Shown here: positions 1 through 7,407 of the stretch, piece by piece
Numbering within the stretch: the first letter of the stretch is position 1
Layout: every line of letters begins with the position of its first letter
Assembly (NCBI GenBank): GCA_900100325.1
Contig: LT629697.1
Coordinates: forward strand, 1-64,000
Direction: 5' to 3'
Source of the DNA: Frankineae bacterium MT45
GTDB lineage: Bacteria > Actinomycetota > Actinomycetes > Mycobacteriales > Jatrophihabitantaceae
DNA: 64,000 bases
Position numbers and translations under genes: made by a program
The notes under the pieces: generated by a model
The model's database searches: none
What the model saw: the letters and a program-made list of their open reading frames with translations, nothing else
Told to the model about the DNA's origin: nothing

Positions 1-41
1 GTCGATGCCCATTAGCTGCACTTCCCTCTGCTCGAATCATG

Positions 42-78
42 CATCCGTCCGCGACGGATGGGACGCGGCGGCGCGTCC
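42..78. terminator. two adjacent short hairpins, possible terminator
   Basis: Two inverted repeats sit back to back: CATCCGTC/GACGGATG at 42-60 and GGACGCG/CGCGTCC at 61-78. There is no clear T-run. They lie at the left edge, 3' of the minus-strand DUF475 gene, so they may end its transcript or that of a gene outside the window. Confidence 0.35.
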
Positions 79-89
79 CCGATGGTAAT

Positions 90-180
90 CCGGCCGACGG
101 GCCGGTCAATGTGCTGAGCCGGCCGAAGGGCCGGTCAATGTGCTGAGCCGGCCGACGGGCCGGTCAATGTGCTGAGCCGG
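90..180. repeat. 29-bp direct repeat, three copies
   Basis: Three head-to-tail 29-bp copies start at 90, 119 and 148, with one changed base (GACGGG versus GAAGGG) in the middle copy and a 4-base partial copy at 177-180. The array starts 8 bases before, in transcript order just after, the stop of the DUF475 gene. Each unit contains the short palindrome CCGGCC...GGCCGG, so the array could fold. Function is unknown. Confidence 0.9.
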
Positions 181-187
181 GTGGTAC

Positions 188-1324
188 TCACCCGGAGGCT
201 GCTGTCGTAACGCTCGGTGCCTCGGCGGCCGCCTCGCCCGTAGCACCCAGCCGACGATTGCGGGCGATCGAGGAGGCGAGGGCGGCCCCGATGAAGCAGA
301 CCCCGATGAGGCCGGTGACCACCTCCGGCACGTCGTACTTGATGGTGAAGAGCAGCAGTACAGCCAGCGCGCCGATCGCCCACTGGGCCCCATGCTCGAG
401 GAAGACGTACTCGGCCAGCGTCCCCTTGCGCACCAGGAAGACGGTGAGCGAGCGGATGTAGAGGGCACCGATACCGAGGCCGATCGCGATAATGATCGGG
501 TCGGAGGTGATGGCGAAGGCCCCGATGACCCCGTCGAAGCTGAACGTCGCGTCGAGTACCTCGAGGTAGAGGAAGAGAAAGAACGCCGCCTTGCCGGCGA
601 CCTTCACCAGGCTCTGCGTGGAGCCGCTGGCCGATCCGTCGGCCACCGACTCCTCGACCGCCGCCTCGACGAACTCATCCTCGCCGGCCTCAAAGAGCGA
701 CCCGAGCCCGTTCACCAGCAGGTAGACGACCAGGCCGACACACCCGGCCACCAGGACGGTGTCAACCTTCCCGTCCGGCGCCAGTGTGTTCGCGGTGACC
801 AGCAGGGCCACCACGGCCACGACGACGGAGAGCTGGTCAAGCATGCCGATCTTGGCCAGCGGCTTCTCGATCCAGGTGAGCCAGGTGATCTCCCGCTCCT
901 CGAAGACGAAGTCGAGGAAGAGCATCAGCAGGAACACCCCACCGAAGGCGGCGATCGCCGGGTGCGCCTCGTGCAGCAGGTAGGCGTAGGTCCCCGGGGT
1001 GTCGATGCTGCCGCCGTCGATGGCCAGCCGGTATGCCTCCGACGGCGAGATCTTGGCCGTCACGCAGACGATCAGCACCGGAAAGAGCAGCCGCATGCCG
1101 AAGACAGCGATCAGCACACCGACGGTCAGGAAGATCCGCTGCCAGAAGGCATTCATCCGCTCCAACACGGTGGCGTTGACGACCGCATTGTCGAAGGAGA
1201 CGGAGACCTCGAGCACGGCCAGGATCGCTGTGATGGTCAGGGCCGCGGTACCGCCGTAGAGGTAGGCGGCGAGCAGGCCGAGCAGCGTGAGGCCGAAGGA
1301 GACCCGAAAGGTACGGAGCAGCAT
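188..1324 (-). CDS. DUF475 / TerC-family integral membrane protein
   Basis: A 378-residue polytopic membrane protein with about eight to nine hydrophobic segments. The motif VSVSFDNAVVNA near residue 41 is typical of the TerC/Alx superfamily, where acidic residues in helices are thought to handle metal ions; DUF475 proteins are actinobacterial members often found beside terD. The stretch VLDATFSFDGVIGA near residue 250 is a second copy of the acidic motif, as expected from the internal duplication in this family. The short Glu/Asp-rich loop (GEDEFVEAAVEE) is cytosolic or external; the side is unknown. It lies downstream of terD on the same strand, separated by a 9-bp repeat array. A role in tellurite or metal stress is inferred from family and neighbour only. 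Confidence 0.85.
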   Translation of the reverse strand: MLLRTFRVSFGLTLLGLLAAYLYGGTAALTITAILAVLEVSVSFDNAVVNATVLERMNAFWQRIFLTVGVLIAVFGMRLLFPVLIVCVTAKISPSEAYRLAIDGGSIDTPGTYAYLLHEAHPAIAAFGGVFLLMLFLDFVFEEREITWLTWIEKPLAKIGMLDQLSVVVAVVALLVTANTLAPDGKVDTVLVAGCVGLVVYLLVNGLGSLFEAGEDEFVEAAVEESVADGSASGSTQSLVKVAGKAAFFLFLYLEVLDATFSFDGVIGAFAITSDPIIIAIGLGIGALYIRSLTVFLVRKGTLAEYVFLEHGAQWAIGALAVLLLFTIKYDVPEVVTGLIGVCFIGAALASSIARNRRLGATGEAAAEAPSVTTAASG

Positions 1325-1371
1325 TGCTTCCTAGCTGGTGTAGTTGGTTGGCTGGTGGTCGGCCCAGGGCC

Positions 1372-1455
1372 AGACGGGCTAGACGGGCTGGACGGGCTGG
1401 ACGGGCTGGACGGGCTGGACGGGCTGAACGGGCTAGACGGGTTAGACGGGTTAGA
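1372..1455. repeat. 9-bp tandem repeat (GACGGGCTG-type)
   Basis: About nine copies of a 9-base unit, GACGGGCTG with drift to GACGGGTTA at the right end, fill the space between terD and the DUF475 gene and touch the terD stop codon. The right-most copies encode the last codons of TerD. The unit length is a multiple of three, so copy-number change would not shift a frame. Confidence 0.85.
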
Positions 1456-2032
1456 CGTTCACGCCGTAGTCGCGGGCGATCCCGGCCAGGCCCGAGGCGT
1501 AGCCCTGGCCGACGGCCCGGAACTTCCACTCGCCGGCGTTGCGGTAGAGCTCACCGAAGACCATGGCGGTCTCGGTCGAGGCGTCCTCGCTGAGGTCATA
1601 GCGGGCGATCTCGGCGCCGCCGCTCTGGTTCACAATCCGGATGAAGGCGTTGCGGACCTGCCCGAAGCTCTGCCCGGCGGCCTCGGCGTTGTAGATCGAC
1701 ACCGGGAAGACGATCTTCTCGATCTCGGCCGGCACCGCGGAAAGGTTCACCTTGATCGACTCGTCGTCGCCCTCCCCCTCGCCGGTGAGGTTGTCGCCGG
1801 TGTGCTCGATCGAGCCGTCCGGGCTGGTCAGGTTGTTGAAGAAGACGAAGTGCGCGTCGGAGAGGACCCGGTTGTTGGCGTCGCAGGCGATCGCGCTGGC
1901 ATCGAGGTCGAAGTCCTGCCCGTCGGTGGTGCGGGCATCCCAGCCGAGACCGACCAGAACTGCGGTCAGACCGGGGGCTTGCTTGGTGAGCGAGACGTTC
2001 CCGCCCTTGGTGAGGCTGACTGACACTTTCAC
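1451..2032 (-). CDS. terD: TerD-family stress protein
   Basis: A 193-residue soluble protein matching TerD/TerE/CABP1 across its full length. It has the N-terminal [12 protein letters not shown], the calcium-binding-type acidic patch [12 protein letters not shown] (about residues 41-52), and the [30 protein letters not shown] block. TerD proteins bind Ca2+ and are linked to tellurite resistance and general envelope or phage stress. The ATG follows a GAGTGAAAG purine stretch. It is the first gene of a probable two-gene unit with the DUF475 membrane protein, a pairing common in actinobacteria. Its last codons run into a 9-bp repeat array. Confidence 0.93.
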   Translation of the reverse strand: MKVSVSLTKGGNVSLTKQAPGLTAVLVGLGWDARTTDGQDFDLDASAIACDANNRVLSDAHFVFFNNLTSPDGSIEHTGDNLTGEGEGDDESIKVNLSAVPAEIEKIVFPVSIYNAEAAGQSFGQVRNAFIRIVNQSGGAEIARYDLSEDASTETAMVFGELYRNAGEWKFRAVGQGYASGLAGIARDYGVNV

Positions 2033-2334
2033 TCCAGAGGTCGTCGGCGGGGCCGGATGCCGGGCCGTAGGGGCTCATCGTCGCGCGTGAACGCGGCGAT
2101 GCGGATGCGTTCTCACTGAGAACTCACGACGAGTCCTCACAGTTCCGCGCCCCAGTCTCCTCGATCGTCGTCCTATCTCAATGCTGGGAGGGAGATATGA
2201 ATCGCTTTGAGTTGCGTAAGAACTCCGGACACGTTTTGCTTACCTGCGCTTTACCCTTTCAGCTCCGTCCCAAATAGGGCGATTTCGCCGGGTATCGCCA
2301 AAATCCGTTTCCTTGATACCTGGAGTAGAAGTAG
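2033..2334. other. 302-bp divergent intergenic region
   Basis: This separates terD (minus) from the lipoprotein gene (plus). The right half is less GC-rich than the genes (2180-2335, with TATGAATCGC and AAATAGGGCG), consistent with a plus-strand promoter and leader. I could not assign -35/-10 boxes with confidence and saw no further gene. Confidence 0.5.
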
Positions 2335-2907
2335 ATGCGCCGATTCACCCTCGTCGGCGGCAGCATTGCCGCCGTCGTGCTCACCCTGACCCTCGCCGGA
2401 TGCAGCAGCGACAGCAAGACGGCTGCCTCGGCCCCCAAAGCCACGCCGACCGCCACTCCGGTGCCGACGCCGACCCCGGTGCCGACCCCGGCTCCCCTGA
2501 CGAAGGCCGAGTTCAGCGTCAAGGCCAATGCAATCTGTGCCGCCACCAAGAAGAAGAGCGACGCGATCCCGGATCCGGCGAACGCGTCGAGTCTGGCCGA
2601 GGTCGGGCTCAGCATCTCGCGAACGGAGACGCTGCGCTCGGACTTCTTCACTGAGATGACACCGCTCGTCAACCAGGCAGCCGACGCCGCCACGCTCAAC
2701 GCAAAGTGGCTGAATGTCGACAACGCCGACTGGGCCGCGGCCAAGCCGACCCTGGATGCCGTCATCGCCGCCGCCGGGCAGAACGACGCCAACAAGGCCC
2801 TCGCGCTCCTCGATGCGACGGACAAACTTCCCGACCACAGCGCGCAGATGACGAAGTTCCTCACCAGCTACGGCCTGACTAAGTGCGCCGCGCTCGAGAG
2901 CAACTGA
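2335..2907 (+). CDS. putative secreted lipoprotein, unknown function
   Basis: 190 residues with a classic lipoprotein signal: MRRF, a hydrophobic core, then lipobox LAGC with Cys23 as the predicted lipidated residue. A Thr/Pro linker (PTATPVPTPTPVPTP, about residues 36-50) leads to a helical domain of about 135 residues with two cysteines (in AICAATKKK and TKCAALESN) that could form a disulfide. No catalytic motif is recognised. The protein is expected on the outer face of the cytoplasmic membrane. It stands alone, with bioA converging directly on its stop codon. Confidence 0.85.
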   Translation: MRRFTLVGGSIAAVVLTLTLAGCSSDSKTAASAPKATPTATPVPTPTPVPTPAPLTKAEFSVKANAICAATKKKSDAIPDPANASSLAEVGLSISRTETLRSDFFTEMTPLVNQAADAATLNAKWLNVDNADWAAAKPTLDAVIAAAGQNDANKALALLDATDKLPDHSAQMTKFLTSYGLTKCAALESN

Positions 2908-4194
2908 TCATCCCGAAGTACTAGCCGCGACAGCAGCCTCAGCGATCTGCCGTACGTCAGCATCCATGCTGACGTACGGCGGCATCGTGTAGATGAGGTT
3001 GCGAAACGGCCGCAGCCAGACCCCGTGCTGCGTCGCGGTGGCGGTGAACGCCGCCACGTCCACCGGTGCCTGTAGTTCAATGACGCCGATCGCGCCGAGG
3101 ACTCGCACATCGGCCACACCGGGCCGGCCGCGAGCCGGCTCCAGATGCTCTCGCAGTAGACCCTCGATCCGGGGCACATCGGCGCGCCAGCCGCCACGCT
3201 GGATGATCTCGGTGCTGGCCAGGGCCACCGCACAGGCCAGCGGGTTGGCCATGAAAGTCGGGCCGTGCATGAGGCCGCCCGCTTCGCCGCCCGAGACCAC
3301 CGCCGCCACCTCGCTCGTGCAGAGCGCCGCCGCCAGCGAGAGATAGCCCCCGGTCAGCGCCTTCCCCACGCACATCAGGTCCGGGCTGACTCCGGCGTGC
3401 TCGGCGGCGAAGAGCGCGCCACTGCGACCGAAGCCGGTGGCGATCTCGTCGAGGATGAGCAGCACGCCATGGGTGTCGCAGAGTTCGCGCAGTGCTCTCA
3501 GGTAGGCCGGACTGTAGAAGTGCATGCCGCCGGCGCCCTGGACCACCGGCTCGACGATCACCCCCGCTAACTCGTCGGCGTGGCCGGCCACCAACTGCTC
3601 CAGGTGCGCCAGGTACGCAGGCTGCGGCGGCGCATCGAATCCGGCCGGGGGTCGATCGGCGAAGAGGTGCTGCGGCAGGACGCCGGCGAACATACTGTGC
3701 ATCCCGCCCACCGGGTCACAGACGGACATCGCGCCGAAGGTGTCCCCGTGGTAGCCGCCGCGCAGGGCCAGCAGCCGGGTCTTGCCGGGGCGTCCGCGGG
3801 CCTGCCAGTACTGCAGGCTCAGCTTGATGGCGACCTCGACCGACACCGAGCCGGAGTCGGCGAAGAAGACGTGCTCGAGCCCGTCCGGGGTCATCTCGAT
3901 CAACCGCTCGGCCAGCCGGATCCCCGGCTCGTGGGTGAGGCCTCCGAACATGACGTGCGCCATCTCGCCCAGCTGCCCTTGGATCGCGGCGTCCAACTCG
4001 GGGTGCCGGTAGCCGTGCACGGCGGCCCACCAGGAGGACATGCCGTCGATGAGTTCCGGGCCGTCCGGCTGGCGAAGTCGCACCCCTCGGGCTGACGTGA
4101 CCGGCAGTGGCTGTGATCGGGCGGGCATCGGGCCGTAGGGGTGCCACACGTGCCGGGAGTCGTACTGGACGAGTTCGTCCCACGTCGATGCCAT
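2908..4194 (-). CDS. bioA: adenosylmethionine-8-amino-7-oxononanoate aminotransferase
   Basis: Converts KAPA to DAPA in biotin synthesis, using S-adenosylmethionine as amino donor and PLP as cofactor. The 428 residues match BioA: N-terminal HVWHPYGPM, the [14 protein letters not shown] block, [41 protein letters not shown], and [14 protein letters not shown] carrying the probable PLP lysine. The length is normal. No bioB, bioD or bioF is nearby, so the pathway genes are dispersed or the cell depends on partial salvage. The stop codon abuts that of the convergent lipoprotein gene. Confidence 0.95.
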   Translation of the reverse strand: MASTWDELVQYDSRHVWHPYGPMPARSQPLPVTSARGVRLRQPDGPELIDGMSSWWAAVHGYRHPELDAAIQGQLGEMAHVMFGGLTHEPGIRLAERLIEMTPDGLEHVFFADSGSVSVEVAIKLSLQYWQARGRPGKTRLLALRGGYHGDTFGAMSVCDPVGGMHSMFAGVLPQHLFADRPPAGFDAPPQPAYLAHLEQLVAGHADELAGVIVEPVVQGAGGMHFYSPAYLRALRELCDTHGVLLILDEIATGFGRSGALFAAEHAGVSPDLMCVGKALTGGYLSLAAALCTSEVAAVVSGGEAGGLMHGPTFMANPLACAVALASTEIIQRGGWRADVPRIEGLLREHLEPARGRPGVADVRVLGAIGVIELQAPVDVAAFTATATQHGVWLRPFRNLIYTMPPYVSMDADVRQIAEAAVAASTSG

Positions 4195-4203
4195 CAGGGC
4201 AGC

Positions 4204-4596
4204 CTAGTTCGGCTCGATTCCGCCCACTTTCAGCAGCAGGAAGTCGTAGACGTGGAGCAATCCGAGGATCTGCCGCTCACCGGCCCGGGCCTGCGAACGG
4301 GCCGGGTCGTGCACGACGGTGGGCTCGGTGAGGCGGTACGTCCGGCGCCTGGTGGTCAGCTGGCAGCCGCCCTCGGCCAGCACGTTCTTGACCCAGTCGC
4401 TCTGGACCCCATAGGTCAGCGCGATCAGGTACCCCTCCGAGACGGTGAAGACGTTTACTGGCGTGCGGAACTCCCGCCCTGAGCGGCGCCCGTGGTGGGT
4501 GACCAGCCCGAATCCGGGCACCCACGGGACGAACCGGCTCGTCACCTTGTTCAGGCCGACCCGGTTGAGCCGGGCCACGCCCCTCGGAACGGGCAT
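4204..4596 (-). CDS. nitroreductase/deazaflavin-dependent (F420) family oxidoreductase
   Basis: A 130-residue protein of the DUF385 family (Ddn-like split beta-barrel), whose members use reduced F420 to reduce quinones or nitro compounds. Diagnostic blocks are GFGLVTHHGRRSGREFRTPVN and GYLIALTYGVQSDWVKNVLAEGGCQL. The ATG at 4594-4596 was chosen because a GGGAG ribosome site lies just upstream; a longer in-frame reading begins in the repeat tail of the next gene and is unlikely. It ends 9 bases before bioA starts, so it may be co-transcribed with it. Substrate unknown. Confidence 0.82.
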   Translation of the reverse strand: MPVPRGVARLNRVGLNKVTSRFVPWVPGFGLVTHHGRRSGREFRTPVNVFTVSEGYLIALTYGVQSDWVKNVLAEGGCQLTTRRRTYRLTEPTVVHDPARSQARAGERQILGLLHVYDFLLLKVGGIEPN

Positions 4597-4621
4597 AAGA
4601 CTCCCTTCGAATGCAACAGCT

Positions 4622-4683
4622 CTACTGCGGCTCCAGCCGCTCCAGCCGCTCCAGCGGCTCCAGCGGCTCCAGCGGCTCCAGCG
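4622..4683. repeat. 9-bp tandem repeat encoding an LEP/LER tail
   Basis: About six to seven copies of CTCCAGCGG/CTCCAGCCG (plus-strand sense) lie inside the 3' end of the acetyltransferase gene. They add Leu-Glu-Pro or Leu-Glu-Arg triplets to the protein. The unit keeps frame. Confidence 0.9.
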
Positions 4684-5140
4684 CGAGGGTGAGGAATGCG
4701 CTGTTCGGGCTCGGCGGGTACGAACCGAACGGGCCGCACTCCACGAAGCCCGCACTCTCGTAGAGCGCGCGGGCCGGGGCGAAGGCCTCCATCGTGCCGG
4801 TCTCCAGACTGACCCGTCGCAGCCCTCGCTCGCGGGCTATGCCCAGCAAATGATTGACGATTATCCGCCCCGCACCCTGCCCACGCGCCTCGGCAGCGAC
4901 GTGCATCGACTTCACCTCGGCGTGGTCGGCGTCGAACTGCCGCAGCGCGCCGACTCCGAGGAGTTGCCCGTCCTGGCGGAGTGCGTAGAAGGAGATGCTT
5001 GGATCGAGCAGGGCGTCGACGTCCAGCGCATAGACGTCCTCGGGTGGGCTGTGCAGGTTGGCGAAGGCGAGGTGACGCTCCAGCAGCGCACGGATGTCCG
5101 GCCTGCGGGGGTCCTCGATCGCTATCGGGTCGTCGGACAT
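4622..5140 (-). CDS. GNAT-family N-acetyltransferase with repeat tail
   Basis: 172 residues with the GNAT acetyl-CoA loop AEARGQGAGRIIVNHLL (about residues 83-99) and the C-terminal YESAGFVECGPFGSY motif, resembling YjdJ/PsaA-type acetyltransferases. The substrate is unknown. The last 20 or so residues are a low-complexity LEP/LER tripeptide repeat encoded by the 9-bp array at 4622-4683, which is not part of the fold. It is followed on the same strand by the F420-type oxidoreductase. Confidence 0.85.
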   Translation of the reverse strand: MSDDPIAIEDPRRPDIRALLERHLAFANLHSPPEDVYALDVDALLDPSISFYALRQDGQLLGVGALRQFDADHAEVKSMHVAAEARGQGAGRIIVNHLLGIARERGLRRVSLETGTMEAFAPARALYESAGFVECGPFGSYPPSPNSAFLTLALEPLEPLEPLERLERLEPQ

Positions 5141-5211
5141 AGCTAGAAATTTACGCCACCTCCCACCCTCCCGCGACGAGACGATCGCGGGGCGCTGCTA
5201 GCGTCGCCGAG

Positions 5212-5898
5212 GTGACACATGAGCATGGTGACGGACGGTATCGGGGCGTGCTCTTCGACTTCTCGGCGACGCTCTTCTACATCGAGCCCGCCTCGGAGGC
5301 CACCGCCGCGGCCGGACTCGATCCGGCCCGCTGGGCGCAGCGGCTGCATGATGGCGGGGCGCTGAACGGCAGCAGCGGGCCGGCGCAGATACCCCACCAT
5401 TTGCAGGACGTCTGGGCCCGGCGCGACCTCTCGCTGCAGGCTCATCGGGAGGCCTACACCGGGATGAGCCAGCACACCGGCCTCTCGGCCGACGAGGCGG
5501 CCGCCCTCTACGATCGGGGTGTCAGCGTGGACGCCTGGCGGCCGTATCCAGAGACGCTTTTGGTGCTAAAGAGTCTTAAAGATAGGGGCATTCCGACCGC
5601 ACTCGTCTCGAACATCGGCTGGGACCCGCGCCCGGTGCTGGCCGCCCACGGCGCGCTGGAGCTGCTCGACGAGCTCGTCCTCTCCTACGAAGTGGGCGTA
5701 ATGAAGCCCGATCCAGAGATCTTCCGGATCGCCTGTGCCCGTATCGGGGTCGAGCCGCAGTCGTGCGTGATGGTCGGCGACAACCCGCACGCCGACGCGG
5801 GATCCACCGCGATCGGCTGCCCCTTCGTTCACATCGAACCGGATCCGGCACTGCGTGCCGCCGACGCCCTCCTCCAAGCGGCCGGGATCTGCTGCTAA
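5212..5898 (+). CDS. HAD-superfamily hydrolase with altered motif I
   Basis: 228 residues, GTG start. All four HAD motifs are placed: motif I FDFSATLFY (about residues 13-21), motif II ALVSNIGW, motif III lysine in VGVMKPDPEIF, motif IV VMVGDNPHADAGST. The domain resembles the subgroup with dehalogenases and phosphatases. The second acidic residue of the usual DxDxT is Ser here (D-F-S-A-T); that position is Asp in phosphatases. The chemistry may therefore be non-phosphatase or substrate-specific. The MscS gene follows 10 bases downstream. Confidence 0.85.
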   Translation: MTHEHGDGRYRGVLFDFSATLFYIEPASEATAAAGLDPARWAQRLHDGGALNGSSGPAQIPHHLQDVWARRDLSLQAHREAYTGMSQHTGLSADEAAALYDRGVSVDAWRPYPETLLVLKSLKDRGIPTALVSNIGWDPRPVLAAHGALELLDELVLSYEVGVMKPDPEIFRIACARIGVEPQSCVMVGDNPHADAGSTAIGCPFVHIEPDPALRAADALLQAAGICC

Positions 5899-5908
5899 AC
5901 AGGTAGCT

Positions 5909-6781
5909 ATGAAGTGGCATCGGGGACGCCCCAAGCAGATCCTTCCGCCGGCGACGGTCGATGCGCTGCGCACGCTGGAGTCCCGGGTCCGGCCGGATTT
6001 CCGCCGTAGCGTTGTCTTCGGCGTGCTCGCTGTGATCGCGTTGATCGTCAACGAGACGGTGGGCGGGGTGCACGGGGAGACCCTGCACGTCCGCCTCATC
6101 GCGTGGGGCTGCGCGGCCCTGGTCGCCATCTTCGGCGTGCTGGCCACCCGCAGCGCTGCCAACGAGGTGGCCCGGATCAGTGACGCGCGGGCCGGAGCGT
6201 CGGCCGCGGCGGCCCTGCGGGTAGCCGTGCTGCTGGTCGGCTTCCTCTTCACGCTCACCGCCGTCATCAATATGCTCGACATCGCCGCCGGACGCTTCCT
6301 GGTCGGCGGTGGCTTCACCGCGATCATCCTCGGCATCGCGGGGCAGCAGGTACTCGGCAACCTCGTCGCCGGCTTGGTGCTGCTCTTCTCCCGTCCGTAT
6401 GTCCCCGGCGAACGGGTGCGGATTCACTCCGGTGCCCTCGGCGGCCCGCACGACGGCGTGGTCACCACGGTCGGACTGCTCTACACGATGGTCGTGACGG
6501 CCGACGGGCCGCTGAACATCCCGAACGGCGCGCTCCTCGCCGCCGCGGTCGGCCCGATCACCGAGGAGGAGATGGAGACCGCCGCACGGGAGCGACAAGC
6601 GGCAAAGGACGCGGCGCAGGAGGCGGCCCAGACCGCAGGTTCGCCCGCGGCTCAGACCGCGGGTTCGCCCGCCGCCCAGACCGCCGGTTCGCCCGCGGCC
6701 GAGACCGCAGGTTCGCCCGCTGCTCAGACGTCGGCGCCGCTTCCGGGCGACGGATCGCCGCCCGGAAGTCAGGTCATCTAG
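5909..6781 (+). CDS. MscS-family mechanosensitive channel
   Basis: 290 residues with two N-terminal hydrophobic helices, a third near residues 103-125, then the MscS pore and beta-domain signature GGGFTAIILGIAGQQVLGNLVAGLVLLFSRPYVPGERVRI. MscS channels gate under membrane tension and release solutes on hypo-osmotic shock. ATG 5909 was chosen over a longer frame because AGGTAG lies just upstream and the longer version would overlap the HAD gene. The cytosolic beta domain ends early (NIPNGALLAAAVGPI) and is followed by a Glu/Ala helix and four AGSPAAQT octapeptides instead of the usual alpha/beta vestibule. Confidence 0.88.
   Translation: MKWHRGRPKQILPPATVDALRTLESRVRPDFRRSVVFGVLAVIALIVNETVGGVHGETLHVRLIAWGCAALVAIFGVLATRSAANEVARISDARAGASAAAALRVAVLLVGFLFTLTAVINMLDIAAGRFLVGGGFTAIILGIAGQQVLGNLVAGLVLLFSRPYVPGERVRIHSGALGGPHDGVVTTVGLLYTMVVTADGPLNIPNGALLAAAVGPITEEEMETAARERQAAKDAAQEAAQTAGSPAAQTAGSPAAQTAGSPAAETAGSPAAQTSAPLPGDGSPPGSQVI
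6630..6730. repeat. 24-bp tandem repeat encoding AGSPAAQT
   Basis: Four imperfect 24-bp copies lie near the 3' end of the MscS gene, each encoding Ala-Gly-Ser-Pro-Ala-Ala-(Gln/Glu)-Thr. Most differences between copies are silent third-base changes, which argues that the repeat is kept as protein sequence. Confidence 0.9.
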
Positions 6782-6894
6782 CAGATCAGCTGGCGCTACG
6801 GCAGCCCAGCACGATCGGTTCGACCGGTTCGATCGTTCGATCGCTCGATCGTTCGATCCCGAGGCTCGAACCACGTCGCTGTCACCAGCACGTC

Positions 6895-7407
6895 CTAGAA
6901 CGGTGGCGGGTCGTCGGCGCGTGGCTCGTGCGGGATTTGGCTGTGGAGATCGTTGCCGGTGAGAGCACCGGATTCGCAGGTGCCGCTGACGAGGTCGCGG
7001 AATCCTGGCACGCGGGTCTGCGGGTCACCGGTTGTGGCTCTGTCGCCTACCGGTTCGCTGAATTCGCGGACGCAGGACTCCAGGTCACCGGCTTCGCTGA
7101 CCTCGCCCACGGGGTCGCTGAATTCAGGGACGCAGGACTCCAGGTCACCGGCTTCGCTGACCTCGCCTACGGGGTCGCTGAATTCAGGGACACAGGACTC
7201 TGGCTCACCGCATTCGACGCCCTCTCGAACGGGACCACTGAATTCCGGGACTCCACTGTCCGGGTCGCCGGTTTCGACGCGATCGTCTAAACGGTCGCCG
7301 AGTTCGAGGGCGCAGCTCTGAGGGTCGTTCGGTCCCCAGTTGTCGGCGTCGGGGTCGTGGAGTGGGGGTGTGTGGTTGGGGTGGGTGTGGCCGGTGGGGA
7401 ACGCCAT
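6895..7407 (-). pseudogene. out-of-frame 3' part of the HNH gene, with 60-bp repeats
   Basis: This 170-codon open frame begins AFPTGHTHPNHTPPLHD. That resembles the W-x-PTGHTY...PP ending usual in DUF222/HNH proteins, yet it lies in a different frame from the upstream HNH domain. The intervening frame holds GTHTQW, the expected preceding motif. Two single-base losses near 7425-7455 would explain this. Downstream, the frame encodes 20-residue repeats (GEVSEAGDLESCVPEFSDPV) from a 60-bp DNA repeat. It could also be a separate short gene. The opposite strand is open too over 6928-7290, so coding status is uncertain. Confidence 0.45.
7021..7320. repeat. 60-bp direct repeat, about four to five copies
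   Basis: Consecutive 60-base blocks starting at 7021, 7081, 7141 and 7201 align without gaps. The 7081 and 7141 blocks are nearly identical; the outer blocks, including one from 7261, are more diverged. Landmarks repeated at the same offset are CTGAATTC and GGACTC. The copies correspond to 20-residue protein repeats on the minus strand. Confidence 0.92.

Noticed and set aside
392-2023. A long plus-strand open frame opposite terD and the DUF475 gene.
   Set aside because: It has an Asp/Gly/Arg/His-rich composition typical of antisense frames in high-GC genes. The minus strand encodes two recognised families.
7021-7320. 60-bp repeats as a CRISPR array.
   Set aside because: The copies are contiguous without unique spacers and are part of a coding-like frame; no cas genes are near.
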